Shown in pieces: positions 1 through 12,600 of a DNA stretch of 64,000 bases. Origin of the DNA: Pagrus major (lineage: Eukaryota; Chordata; Actinopteri; Spariformes; Sparidae); the NCBI RefSeq assembly GCF_040436345.1, contig NC_133218.1, forward strand, positions 6,202,484-6,266,483. The letters run 5' to 3'. The position numbers were made by a program, and so were the translations under genes. A model generated the notes under the pieces. The model ran no database searches. It had not been told where the DNA came from and saw only the letters and a list, made by a program, of their open reading frames with translations. Position 1 is the first letter of the stretch, and every line of letters begins with the position of its first letter.

Positions 1-92
1 TGAATGTCAGTAGCATCAGTGATTATTTATCTAGCTTTGTTTAAATTTTTCTGCGGTATGAAATCAATTATTTTCTTCTGTTTTCTGTGTAG

Positions 93-3000
93 GTGGTCTA
101 GGTGGTATTGGCATGGGACTGGGGCCAGGAGGGCAGCCTATTAATGCCAACCGTCTTAGCGGCGGCGGCGGAGGAGGTGGAATGGGCTCCATGGGGCCTG
201 GAGGTGAGTCACCTCTGAAATATTTTTATCAGTGTCTTCAGTTGTGTTGTGCACGTGCAAATGCTCACGTGGGCTGCTACAGTACATTACATACAATGAA
301 ATGAAAGAAAATGTTTATCAAAGTTAATCAGATACATCTCCACTAGCTGGTCATCACGAGTAGCACAAGGAAGCACTGATCAACAACTCTGAACATCATT
401 CTGTAATAATATTCCGGCAAACCTTATGTACACAGTTAATGTGTAAACCATTCAACCATCAAGTGTTAGCTGACATTTTCACGGCTCATCTTTTGTTCCT
501 GCAGCAGTGGGTTAAAGAGATAAGAAAGGTAGCGCTCCTCCTTACATGACTCGGATGTGACCTACATTTTACTTGAAAGCACCTTTTTTTTTTTTTTTTT
601 TTAACAGTGAAAATCAGACCACACACAATGTCTTTCCATGAATATATAATATACCCATTTGATGTAAATAGATATAATGTGTGCTTTAACACGATCTGAC
701 TGACATATTCTGCCACAGGTATGGATGTTCCAGGTTGTGGTGGAATGAACAGACTTGGAGGAGGTAAGGTTTTTGCGAGTACATGAGTTTCCCTGTGAAA
801 GCCATCATCATCTGTTTGTGGAGGAATGAGAGACTTTTGTTCAAACTTGGTGCTGCATCTAACAGGAATGAGTGGTGGTGGTGGTGGTGGTGGTGGTGGA
901 GGCGGTGGTGGTGGCTTCGGGGGCATGGACACCATGGGCAACATGGGCGGCTTTGGAGGGAGAGACATGGCACCAGTTGGCAGGATGGGAGGTAAGAGAC
1001 TGCATTCACTCCTACTGGGTAGAGGTTTGTTCTGGGGTGTTATTCTGTAAATGGGGAGAAGAACCTTTGCACTGTCCCTATCTTAAATCTAAGGTTACAT
1101 TTTTTTCCTGTTGAGATATGTACCGGTCAGGGATGGGTGGAATGGATCGGGACTTTGGCCACAGTGACATGCCAATGAATCGAGGATTTGGGGATTCTTT
1201 TGGTGGAATGGGTGAGTGATACTTCTGTCATAGGATTTCATGCAAGTAGTTTGTTGGGGTGTTCAGGGGTTGCCTTTTTGTCCTCTGTGGTGGTCTGTCT
1301 ATAGGCTGACTGATTCTCTGTATGCTGGTGTTAAGTTATGGTGTTACGGTCTAATCTAATCTGCACTAACTCGCTTTATCTACTTTTTAGGTGGAGGTTT
1401 TGGAGGAGGCATGGGCAGTGGTGGCATGGGGCACATGGGGACTGGATTAGGTACATTAAATATTCCATCCACTGTTTTTCTAAATCTGTTAAACATCAAT
1501 TCATCCTCTATAGGTACACATTACCTTTGGGGGTACAGCTCTAGCAGAGCCATGGGGCCTCTTTTATTACTGTTGACTTTTGAATGTTTGTAGCCAATTA
1601 TGTAAACGTCAGAATTTGAGGTCCATGATGCAGAAAGTCATTGTGTGTCATGCCTTGGTGAATAGGTAATAAGGAGGGCCAGATGTTTGAGAGACTGTCC
1701 TTTTTTCAGATGACCTCCGTACAAACATTGGCTCTGCTCTTGTGTTGTCCTTAAACAGACCATGAAGTCCCGTACACTGGTGTATGATGCATACTGCAGT
1801 TGGATCAATAGTGATTCACATTGGGACAGACAGTGTGTGCATGATGTTGTGCCCACAGTTGCAACAAAAAGACTATTTGCCAAACAGTGTTTAAATTGAA
1901 ATTTTTCAAAGCTCTCCAGCAGTTTACTTCATAATAATGTGGCTGAAGTAGGAAAAGCGGTCTGCATTGATCTTTGAATTAATATAGATTGATATGATTC
2001 TTGCAGTGTCTGCTGTCCACAGCTGCTTTTTGCTAGAGCTGCAATGAAAACAAAATTAATCACCAGCTATTTTTAAAATCAACTGATCAGTTTGAGTAAT
2101 ATATTAAGTAAGAAAAGACAAAATTCCCTGATTCCAGCTACTTAAATGTGAATATTTTCTGGTTTCTTTTCCTCCCATCATTTCATTGTGGAGACATTTG
2201 AGGACAACATCTTGGTCTTTGGGAAACAGTGGTCAACATCTTTCCCCATTTTCTAACATTTACAGATCTAACGGCTAATTGAGAAAATAATCAGCAGACT
2301 GATTGACAGTGAACATAATAGTTGCAGCCCTAGCTTATACTGTATGAAAGCCATTTGGAGGGAGCAGAACAGCTGTGTCGACAAATCTGCAGCCTCTCAT
2401 AAGAAGTATTGCACCAGAGCTCAGTGCCATCGTGTACTGCCATCTTCTGTGTTTACCCTGATTTAAATCACATGCAAATGATACCAGACTGCTGCAGAAC
2501 AGGCCCATACAATTATACACACATCAGAGTGGGCGGTTAAAAATTGGCACATCAGTTTATAGCGGCCCATCAATTCAGTGGGTCATTGTGCCCTTGCTTC
2601 TCACGTTTTGTTCGTGAAAAGCATAACACTGTCGTTTGGCTGCAGATATGTGTTGCTTTGCCATCATCTAGAAAACAGTAGGAATTTTCTCTATCATTTG
2701 TTTCCATTTGTTGAACAATTGTTGTCATACCTCACTGTGAGCAATGAGACCAGTGATGTCATTGACAGAGAGTTTATTTATTAATCACCACACCCTCTGA
2801 TTTCTAATCCACTTGTGCACTTTGCACTGTTGCTATTTGGTTTCATGTATTTGTGCTTGGAGATGCACAAACATCACTGCACCCAGTGCCGTCTGCTTTG
2901 CATTTGACGCTGCACACTTCAAAATGGGGCAGTGCACAGAATGGACTTCCTTGTTGAGTTTGTGATTAAGAAAACAAACTTGTCCAAAGTCTGCCTTTGT

Positions 3001-5262
3001 GTAAACAATGTTACAGTGACATTGGGCTCTCTGACAGCTCTTGTTCTGATTTAATGGAATACTTACATAGTTTAACAGTGTTTATGCAGTGTTTAATGAA
3101 GAGCTATGTGTCATAGTGAAAGGTATTGTAATGTTAGTGTATGGCAGTTTCAGTATGCAAATATTGTCTTAAAATGTAATTAATATAAATCCGTCATAAG
3201 CTAGAATAACCTCTATATACAAACCTGTTCAATACATTAGTTTAAGTTGTTTACTCATTACAAGAGTGTGTGTGTCTATGTGTGTTGCAGGTGGTGGAAT
3301 GGGCAGCATGTCGATGGACCGGATGGGCTCCAGCTTTGACCGTATGGGCATGTCAGGAATGGACATGAACCGTGGCTTTGGTGGCTACGGAGGCGGGGGC
3401 CACATGGGTGGAGGCATGTCTGACAGAGGCTCTGGCTCCAAAGGAGGCTGTCAGATCTTTGTGCGAAATGTAAGTGTGGGCTGGATATGTGACAGCTATG
3501 CTAGTATAGAGAATTGGAAGTGTATTAAATTAGATGGGAGAGACAGAGCCACTTAATGACTATTTTAGTAACATTTCTCTATGCGTTAATGCCCAAGTAT
3601 AGATCGAGGTTTTAATGGGATTCAGCCCATGCTTGTTATTAGGCCTGTCGCGATAATCAATAAATCAATTAATCTAACGATAACAAAAAATGAGGTCGAT
3701 AAGTTTTCTGGGGTCGATAATTTTCATTTATCAAAGACACTGGATGTCAAGAGAGTTAACTCCAGTGCATTGATCTTGACTGATTACTCGCGGTTCCTTA
3801 CTCCTCCGTGGAGTGAACCATCTTGTCAATCACTCACTCTTTGTCTGTGTGTGTGTGAGGGGGAGGGGCGGGTCTCCTGGCGTACACAGTGCAGCATGCG
3901 AGACAGGTGAGGAATGGAGATAGAGAGAGAGAGAGAGAGATTTGGATGACAACATGGAGTTCGTTGCAAAGCTAAAATCAACGGCGGATGTGTGGGAGCA
4001 CTTTGGATTCAAGCCAAATGACCGCGGTGAGCAACTAAACCTGAATGAGCCAGTATGTCGCATCTGCCACAAAACGGTGGTAACCAAAAGTGGTAACACA
4101 ACTAATCTGAACCTGCATTTGAAGCACAACCATCCCATGCAGTATTCCCAGCTTGGAAAAAAACACTGCTACCAAAACTACAGAGGGGCAGTCTCCGTCT
4201 TGGCGACAGGCCACCATTAGTGGTGCGTTTGCTAAGCAAACAAAATATAAGCGTGACAGTGCTAAATGGTGCGCACTAACAGACAGTGTAGTTCGCTACA
4301 TTGCACAAGAAATGCAGCCCTTTAATACCGTCGAAAAGCCGGCATTTCGGCAAATGTTGTTTATTTATAGTTTCAGTGTGGTAAGGTTTTTATTTAAGTT
4401 AATTTTTTTGAGAGTCCATGTCATTCATTGTTATTGGTTGTTTTGTTTATTTATTTTGGATATTTGCAATGTCTTTTTATATAACAATTACATTTTAATT
4501 TAAAAATAAATGTTCATTGATCTTTAAAAGGGGTGAATTTGCATTTTTATAGAACATCATTATATTTGAAAAATGGTACCTAAACGACAATATTATCGTT
4601 TATCGCAATAAATTTTGGGACAATTTATTGTCCAGCAAAATTTGTTATCGTGACAGGCCTACTTGTTATGTATTAATGTAATAATGATTCTGTAAATGAG
4701 TTTTTTACAACTGAGTTGTTTGGATGAATTTACTGATGCTGTACTTTACAGTAGAGTTAAGCTGTTGGCGTAAGCATAATAAGCTCTTTATGACGTATTT
4801 GTTTGACATACTTTACCTTCCTCTTGCCTCAACTATATTCATGTTGTCAAATGTATTGACTGAATTTCTGATTTCTGTGTTGCAGCTGTCCTATGACCTG
4901 ACATGGCAAAAGCTGAAAGAGAAGTTCAGTCACTGCGGTATGTCTTTGGCTTTAGTATGAATTACTCAGAATGTATTAAATCTTAATTGCTTGATTTACA
5001 GAACATTAATGCCAAAATGACAGATTTACCACTCATCAACACTTTGTGAAACACTATGATTTCAGAAATCTCTCATCTCTCTTTCTTGTCCATTGCAGGC
5101 CAGGTCATGTTCGCAGAGATCAAGATGGAGAACGGGAAGTCAAAGGGCTGTGGAACTGTGAGATTCGACTCTCCAGAGAGCGCCGAGAAAGCCTGCAGGA
5201 TGATGAATGGAACCAAGATCAACGGCCGAGAGGTGGACGTCCGCATCGATCGCAACGCCTAG
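93..5262 (+). CDS. myef2: myef2, 3' half: last eight coding exons (myelin expression factor 2, hnRNP M family)
   Basis: Nuclear RNA/single-strand DNA binding protein of the hnRNP M family; mammalian MYEF2 represses myelin basic protein transcription (family knowledge). Exons with AG/GT borders and matching phases: 93-203, 719-763, 866-991, 1116-1211, 1391-1450, 3291-3469, 4886-4937, 5099-5262. The first five are each multiples of 3 with phase 1 at both ends and encode a Gly/Met-rich linker (repeated GGMG, MDRM and MNRGFG units). The last three encode the C-terminal RRM: RNP2-like IFVRN at the end of the 3291 exon, LTWQKLKEKF, RNP1-like KGCGTVRF, then the family ending VRIDRNA before TAG at 5260. 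GCQIFVRN and the TVRFDSPESAEKA stretch fit MYEF2 better than HNRNPM, which I recall having ACQIFVRN and VVKFESPE. RRM1 and RRM2 lie upstream of the window. The linker exons could be skipped singly without loss of frame. Confidence 0.93.
871..915 (+). repeat. Coding GGT/GGC trinucleotide repeat (poly-Gly) in myef2
   Basis: A near-perfect run of GGT codons followed by GGA/GGC/GGT codons lies in the third visible myef2 exon (866-991). It encodes 14 consecutive glycines after Met-Ser. It is in frame with both neighbouring exons, so length changes in units of three would alter only the glycine linker. Confidence 0.9.
1451..3290 (+). other. Long myef2 intron
   Basis: The intron separates the last Gly/Met linker exon from the exon that opens the C-terminal RRM. 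It starts with a weak-looking GTACAT donor and ends in TTGCAG after a short GT-rich stretch. It contains one MITE-like element (about 2034-2332). I see no coding sequence in it; the short ORFs here lack family motifs and splice support. Confidence 0.8.
2034..2332. mobile_element. hAT-like MITE in myef2 intron
   Basis: Begins TAGAGCTGCAATG and ends GTTGCAGCCCTA, so its ends are imperfect inverted repeats of the form TAG(A/G)GCTGCAA. The interior carries the phrase CATCTTGGTCTTTGGGAA, also present in the element at 5686-5892, which shows a shared family. It is about 300 bp with no ORF, as expected of a non-autonomous element. I could not find a convincing target-site duplication. Confidence 0.65.
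3632..4669 (+). mobile_element. hAT-superfamily DNA transposon relic with intact 8-bp target-site duplications
   Basis: The element runs from 3640 to 4661 inside the myef2 intron 3470-4885. It starts TAGGCCTGTCGCGATAA and ends TTATCGTGACAGGCCTA, giving near-perfect inverted termini. It is flanked by the perfect 8-bp direct repeat CTTGTTAT (3632-3639 and 4662-4669), the hallmark of hAT insertion. Subterminal TCGATAA/TTATCG repeats are dense. At about 1.02 kb it is far too short for an autonomous hAT element and keeps only a piece of the transposase start (see 3942-4353). Confidence 0.93.
3942..4353 (+). pseudogene. Truncated, frameshifted hAT transposase N-terminus with BED zinc finger
   Basis: An ATG at 3954 (M-E-F-V-A) lies in an ORF open from 3942 that reads into a BED-type finger: CRICHK, then N-L-x-x-H-L-K-H-N-H, i.e. 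C-x2-C ... H-x4-H. About 20 codons after the finger the reading moves to another frame (from about 4160), where residues typical of ZBED-like hAT transposases continue (ISGAFAKQ, then WCALTDSVVRYI, then PFNTVEKPAFRQML) and then stop making sense near 4353. The catalytic RNase H-like core and hAT dimerisation domain are absent. The copy is therefore a relic that cannot move itself. Confidence 0.82.
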
Positions 5263-5486
5263 AGCTTTTGTAGAAGTCCTGCTAACACACTTCCACATTC
5301 AGCCCTTTTGCCAATGATCTTTTGTTTTGTTTTAAAAACACAGTTACTTCATATCTCCATGTGTCCACAGTTTCATTTCTTTTTTTTCTCTTTTTCTTTT
5401 GTTTATATATACTACATAGCTCTTTTATCTTTGTTTTGTAAACCCTTTTTAATTTGAACAAATAAACTTCTTAATTTTTAAACCTG
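5263..5486 (+). other. myef2 3' UTR with poly(A) signal
   Basis: Follows the TAG at 5260-5262. AATAAA at 5461-5466 is the first canonical poly(A) signal, giving a 3' UTR of about 220 nt. The stretch is T-rich and has no ORF. Confidence 0.75.
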
Positions 5487-6264
5487 GTGGTTGTAAAGTC
5501 TTGTGGGATCAAAGTCTGGAAGTTGTTCTTCACATTGTGTAAACTGAGCCTGAGGTGTTTATCTATAAAGCATTATGGCTCAACACTGCCATACGGTGGC
5601 TTCCAGGAAGTGGGGAAATTCCATATTAATGACGAAGGCAGCAGCAGTTGGAACAAAGTGAGAACAGAGTTTTTTAGGTGTGGTGTAGAGCTGCAACGAG
5701 TAATCGATTAGTTGTTAAATATTAAACTGATGGCCAACTATTTTGATAAGTGATTGAGGACGTCATCTTGGTCTTTGGGAACCACTGACAGTTTTCACCA
5801 TTTTCTGACATTTTATAGACCAAGCAACTAAAAGATTAATCAAGAAAATAATATACATATTGATGGACAATAAAAGTTATCATTCAGCTGTAGTATGGTG
5901 TCCAACAGTAACCACAGGAAGCTATTGTACGTCCCAGATCTCTGATTGTTGGTAGTTTTGTCTCACCTTGCATTAGAAAGTCACTTGATTGTACTGCATT
6001 GATACAAATCTAAGAATGGATCAGTGTCTTGAGTCCATATAAGCTTTGCAGTAATCTGTAAACAAGTAAATCTATTTTTACTTTCTAGATAAGAAAAGAA
6101 ACATGAAAAGTTCTTTGTTTTTGATGCTATTTGTGGCTCTTTCCCCCTTCCTCTTTGCCGACGGTAAGGACTTATAAAAGGGCTCATAAAACCTTATCAG
6201 TGTTGCGTAGTTGGTGCCTCTTTGTCCCAACTCACCCACCGACCTAAAAGGAAGGACAAGGCCA
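5487..6264. other. Convergent intergenic gap between myef2 and slc24a5
   Basis: About 0.8 kb separate the poly(A) signals of the two convergent genes. It contains one short hAT-like MITE (5686-5892) and otherwise nothing I recognise. Confidence 0.7.
5686..5892. mobile_element. Short hAT-like MITE with 8-bp target duplication
   Basis: Starts TAGAGCTGCAACGAG and ends ATTCAGCTGTA, an imperfect inverted pair. Flanks are GTGTGGTG (5678-5685) and GTATGGTG (5893-5900), an 8-bp target duplication with one mismatch. The interior shares CATCTTGGTCTTTGGGAA with the element at 2034-2332. No coding capacity. Confidence 0.8.
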
Positions 6265-6668
6265 CGTGATTATAGTTGACACCTTTTTTATTACTTGACT
6301 CTGACCAGTCAGTTCTGGATTTATCTGAACTCTGCAGTCACTCCTGTGGTGGCACATTTTCTGTTTATGGTTCTTGAGTAAGACAGAAGACACCTCAGAG
6401 CTTGATAACAGGTCTTCTTCATATAAGGCGTCTGGTCTGACAGCTACACAAACACAAGAGAGTGATCTTTGGCACATTTCCACCTTTAGTGACATATATA
6501 TTATCATCCTCTTCTTGAGATGTGACCAGCACATGTCTGTCATGGCACAGTATCTTTAACGGTATGTAAAGGGGACAAAACTTCCTTGGTTTGACATTCT
6601 AGGCTTGACACTTGTGTTTTTGTACTGTTAGTCTCAGAGGATATGGCTTCAGTCCTCGGGAGGTCAGA
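6265..6668 (-). other. slc24a5 3' UTR with poly(A) signal
   Basis: Downstream of the slc24a5 stop codon on the minus strand. TTTATT at 6287-6292 is AATAAA on the minus strand, about 380 nt after the stop, giving a compact 3' UTR. Confidence 0.65.
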
Positions 6669-9600
6669 TCAGTCACTGCACAGTCTTTCAGGATTATTCC
6701 CAATAATCCCCAGCTCATACAGGATGGACAGAGTTGCAAAGAGGATGTAGCAGATGAGAGAAACGATTCCCAACTTCCAGTCCAACTTCCATCCGTTAAT
6801 GTGAACGGATACAAAAAGGAAGACGATGGATAGGAGGAGCGTGCAGGAAATGAAGACCAGCCCAGTGCTGTTGACCTCTACAGGGTTGTTTGTGTCCACA
6901 AAGGCAGTCTTGATGAACCAAGGCAGGCCCAGGCAGAGCATGTCGAAAACATTGGAGCCCACAATGTTGGACATGGCCATGTCAGCTTTCCCTGATGAAC
7001 AGAAAACATGTTTACATACTGGGTTTAAATCTGTATTCACACAGAACACAACAGAATGTGACCCTGCTGTTTACCTTCTCTGGCCACCATCACACTGGCC
7101 ACAGTGTCAGGTATACTGGTTCCAGCAGCGAGCAGAGTGAGTCCCATAACTGTATCAGGGATGCCGAGGGTCTCACCTGCATAAACATAACAGCAGTGAG
7201 CTTAAGAAGAATAATTTTCTCAACCCATAAAGGTACGCTTCATCCCTCAGTTTATCACAAACATGGAGATACAAGGTGTTCACTTGACAGGACAAAATTG
7301 CACTTTCCACCACCGCATAATGGTAACAAAAAAATTGAAAAGAGTCTGCCTCCTCCAACAACATCAAGCAAGTAAAGACCATCAGCTGATACCGACCGTG
7401 GTTACAGGGTTAATAAATTATCACTGGAGGCAGGGCTGTAGCCAGGACTCCCCCAGCAGAGCCCACCCACTGAAGCAAATATCAAGTAGCCACTCATTTA
7501 GCTCTGTACAATTTCTGAGCATTTGAGAAAATACAGGTATAACATTCTATGTTTCAGTCAACATTTAACTGTTTTATTATATGTACTGTAAATCTTTTCT
7601 CTTACAATATGTTCTGGTGCCAGATCTGTAAGTCTGGTGGCAATCTCAGAACCCATTGGCCCCTGTCTCTTGGGACAAAGGCTTATTGGTTCTGCACTTC
7701 CGGTGTAGCCAGTATATAACTGGATAGCGACTGTACGGGCCAAAGACTTTCTTTTCTGTGCACCAGTCATATTTTTCAGTCCAATTAGCAACTTCAGACG
7801 TGAAGATGGATGCGCTGAAAAACACTAAAAGTTTCATTGTCTTCAAGCGATAGCCAACTTGTTCGGCCTCTTTTGTTCTCCACACATACCAGACGTGATC
7901 TGTCAATAGTTGTTGGACCACTAACGGATTACAAATGGAAACCAGAACACTTCCGGTGCAAAACTCTTCTCTGCATTTATGTTAAATGGACTGTATTTAT
8001 ATAGTGCTTTTCTAGTTTTACCAACCACTCGAAGCATTTGCAACAGAAGTCAACATTAACACACTGGTCGCAGAGCGTACCGTGCAAAGCGACTCCTGCA
8101 CATCAGGAGCAATATCCATTTATCCAATAAAAATTTACACAATGATGGAACCGCTCCCAGTGGCTGCTTCTGTTCCAGTTGAGGGTTCAGGGGCGACTAC
8201 TAAATGTCTTTAATTTCTGTGTAATATGTGTGTAATTCTTGAGTGCACACTTCTTTTCATGTCACTATACACTACCCCATTATCAATTATCAAATTTGTA
8301 AGTACATAACTGTGTGTCCTCAGTGGTACCTATGATTCTGATTGGAGACCATTGTGGGAAAACCTCCTTTCAGCTCCTATGGAGTCCAAATTTTAACCTC
8401 GTATTTTGAACCAACACTTCCAATGAATCATGACCATCCTGCCTGTGCACTGTAACTTAAATCATCATCGTTGATGCAGATGGAACAGAGAAACATTCTC
8501 AGTCACATACTTCACGTTTGTACCTTTTCGGTCCCATGCCTGCTCTTATTTAAGCCTTAACTCTCCTCGCATGTGAGTCTATCTGACGACTAGGGGATAA
8601 TAATCTCATTATACTTCAGTAGACCTGCCACCATCACATGATGAAGCTGCCCTTTTGGCCTGATCCTAGGTCAGTTTCATAGTTTACATCTCTGTTGTGG
8701 ATGGGTGGGGGTAAAGCTGTTCTTGGACCCATGCCTGTGGGTCGCTCTGTATGTACACGCACAGCTCACATGACGGTGTTTCCTTCAGGGTGAAGCAGGC
8801 TGTAATCCTGCTGCGGCTCGGCAGGCACATGGCCCACTGGAGCTACAATAACCCCCCTCTTAACTTTCCAGGACAATGGCATCTCAGGAATTAGCCAGCA
8901 GACCAACATGTGATTCTACTCTGCGAATGAGACATTTCTTCTCACAAGTTTCAAACACTTGTGATCCACAGAGGCTCTATAACCCAGTGAGCGAAGCCTG
9001 ATTTCCACCTGCAGCTCAACTGCAAAGACGAAGGAAATGAACTGATTCTAACACAAGCTCATCATGCTAAGTTCAGCAATGATCTTACCGACCACAGTGA
9101 CCATCCACACTAGTATGTATGTGAACCCCGAGATCCAGACAGCTGACATGAGGAAGGTTATCATGAACCATTTCTTCCAGAACCTTCTCCTGCAGTCAGG
9201 TATGGTCAGGAAGAGCAGGGTGATGATGGGCAAGGAGAGAACCCAGAAGATCCGTTTCAGGTCGCTCTCCGGCACAGCAAACACACTTTTATGCTCTGCT
9301 GGATGAAACATGTCAATGAGTAGATTCTTAAAACATCATCAGGGGGTCATAGAGGTGGAAACATACTGAAAATACCTTCAGGAATCTCATTGAGGCCATG
9401 CAGGCTGAGGGACAGGTGAGAATATCCCGAGTCGTCCTGGAAGATCCCGCTGTCTGTTCTGGACCGACTGTGGACTCGCAGACTGGTGACGTCGTTCCAG
9501 CCCATCAGAGGCTGCGTCTCCGTCTTCTCACCGGATCCTTTACCCAGACAGGTGCAGCAGGGGCTCAGCTTCCTCAGGACAAACTCACTGATGCGAAGGT

Positions 9601-12600
9601 CGAAGCACAGAACTATGATGTAGACGACGTAGACCATCAGCAGACAGGCAGCGTCATACCTGGAGACAAATGACACAGTTTGAGCATTAAGATTCATTTA
9701 ATGACCCCCGTACAGATTTAAGCATTTAACAGTAGACATGTACCAATCCACTTTTTTCAGTTCAGATTGTATTTTGCATTTTGCTGTTTAAAAGTGATGG
9801 GGAAGGAAATTAAGTAATAAATAAGCTTTAACAAAATTATTAGTTTTTTGTTTAATTACATGTATTTCACTGATTATCAGTTATAGTATAAATACAATTC
9901 ATTGCCATACTTTTTGAACCAGTTACATAAAAACTGCGGGTAAGACTGCAGAATCTGTGGGAGGTTAAGGGACTGAACTTTGGACTTGGCTTGCCTTAAC
10001 TAAGGACTCAACTCGACTTGACACAACCTGTGACTTGACTTGCATAAGAAAAAATGACTTGGGAGTTACTTGAGGCTCAGACCAAAAGACTTGAGTCAGA
10101 TGCTATAAAATGCCAGAAAATTGTGAAAAATGTTGATCGTTGTTTCCCAAAGCCCAAGATGACTACTTCAAATGTCTGTTTTGTTCACAACCTAAAGATA
10201 TTGAGTTAACTGTCACAGAGGAGGAAAGAAACCAGAGTAATTTGACTTTTTTTTCAGTAATCAATTATCAAAATAGGTAGCGATTAATTTAATAGGATGA
10301 ATGCTAATTAATTCATGGTTGCAGCTGTAACTAAAATATCTCCAACCTAAGGACTCAGTTGCAGTGGTATGTTCACAGTCCAGCACAAGACATCTGGGGA
10401 CTACTTGATATCTTTATAGACACTTTAATTACTGATTAAGTAATTAATTTGTGCTGCATCATTTTGACTATGGGCTTAAAACTGCATTATTACATATATT
10501 CATTTTCTTGATTATGGAATCTGGACTAGTATGTGGATCAGTAGTTGATATGAGATGAGTGAACTACTTCAGTAAAGGCACTTGATATTGATATTGGATC
10601 TGATCAGTCCCACTCTAGTATATAGTCTAAATGCAAGGTCCACTTAGTAAGCTGTTGTTGGAGCTTTTGACTAAAATCCCATGGCCTACTTCAGAGAATA
10701 CAACTTTATCATGTGACCTAAGTACAGGACCTCGGCCATGTGATAACATCTGAGCAAGTCACTTACAATATCTAATCAAATGGATGTCGCTTTTAGAAGA
10801 TTTACAACAGAAGACATACAGTTTATAAATGACCTCAGAGAGTGTTTTGTGTCAATCAGGTGATTTTTAAAATAGCTTTTTGCAAGAATCATTGGATGAG
10901 ACTATTTTGGAGTTGTTTTCAAAGTTTTTGTTTGTTTTTATGACAGTTTGGTTTTGTTTTCTTTTTATTTCCCAAGAAAAAATGTAGTCCATCTTTTACG
11001 AGGTTCTGTATCCTGATCACAATAAAGCTGTGCTCTTTATCAGCTCATCCTGTGTTCCTATCAAATAAAATTAATTCCATTGCACATGAAATTCTTTCAT
11101 AAACACTGAGTGCTACTGCAATCACTGTGTTTATGATGTGATGTTGTAGGATTTAAAGGACATTTACTGCTCTGCACTGTCAGTGTAATAAACGTCAGTG
11201 ACTCACTATTGTACAGTTGTTTTTGTGGTCTATTTTTTTTTGCTTTCGGTGTCGCAAGACGCAATAAACAGCAGGATGACTTTGTGTTTTATAACCACCT
11301 TACATGTACACAGGGTAAGGTCTGAAGATCAAGTAAATACATCCTGATATTGTGTTAGTGCAAACAAATGCACTCACCAGTACACCTTGTTATCTGAAAT
11401 GATGGCAATAACAGCAGAGACACTGATGCCATATGCCAGGCAGTCTCTGAACAGAGGCCAACAGGTGAGTCGCCCTGCCTGTTAAACAAAATAAACAGTT
11501 TACAGCTTAAACAACACAGTATATACAATGATTCTTCTGCTTTGACCCAGAAAAGGTGAAACTTTATGTACAAGGTGGGTAATCTTTGTCTGAATATTGT
11601 GTCAGACTGTACCATAGAGGCCAAGAGTCCACATGCAGCACAGATTCCTAGCAGGTTGTAGACTGCCGATCCCACGATGGTGCTGACCCCGATGTCTCCC
11701 TTTGTCACAAACACACCTGAAACACATGAAGAGCACATATTAGCTCTGAGGAAAGGGACGATGTGGACGCATTGATGAAAAAGCAGAGTAAGTACAAGCA
11801 AAAATAATCAAGTGCTGAGAGAAAAAATGCCCTAATAAAAGGCCACAGTCCCTCTCTGTTCCCATATGGCGGTGAGTCACAGTTCATCAGGTTGGGACAG
11901 TGACCCTGATGCTGCTGCTGCTGCTGCTGTCATCATCACCAACATAGCTGGTTGTAATTATTCTATTAATGCGTGATTACCCAGAAAGGCTGTGACCAGT
12001 TCAGGTGCAGAACTCCCAGCTGCCATAAACGTGGCTCCGGCTACATCCTGAGACAGTCCCAGACCTGAGAGAAAAACACGAAACACCAACAATACACCAG
12101 TTTACATGATGTGGACAAAATAATAGAGACATCTGATGATAAGCTGTCCAACAGTAAATTGTAGGGCCATGTCTAATGTATGAAATATATTATGATACAG
12201 GTATGTTATTCATCCACCCCCTGTAAGATTTTAATAGTTAAGCTTCTTATTACCGGCTACTCAATTATTCAATTAGTCAGTCGACAGTTTAGATCATTTT
12301 GATAATTGTTTCATTCATTTATTCAAGCAAAAATGTTGAATATATATCTACAATGTGACGATTTGCTGTTTGTTTGTTTTTTTAAGCCAAATATATTTTG
12401 GTTTTGGACCATTGGTCAGTCAAAACAAGATATTTGAAAATTTTTCACTATTTTGTAGACTTTCAAAAGGCTGAACAAATAATTGGTAAATTAATTGTAC
12501 ATTGGAAAAGTAATAGACAAATTAATTGGTGGTGAAAACAATCATTACTTGAAGTGTCCGTTAAGTTTGATGTCGGTATAATCGATGAGAAAGGTACACA

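Noticed and set aside
486..1114. Pro-, His-, Trp- and Val-rich ORFs around 0.5-1.1 kb
   Set aside because: Out-of-frame readings of the myef2 GGT repeat.
93..5262. Assignment of the first gene to hnrnpm
   Set aside because: The paralogue is close, but GCQIFVRN, LTWQKLKEKF and GTVRFDSPESAEKA fit MYEF2, and the neighbour slc24a5 supports it.
7646..7921. 91-codon minus-strand ORF in a slc24a5 intron
   Set aside because: No recognisable motif and no splice continuation; flanked by dispersed repeat sequence.
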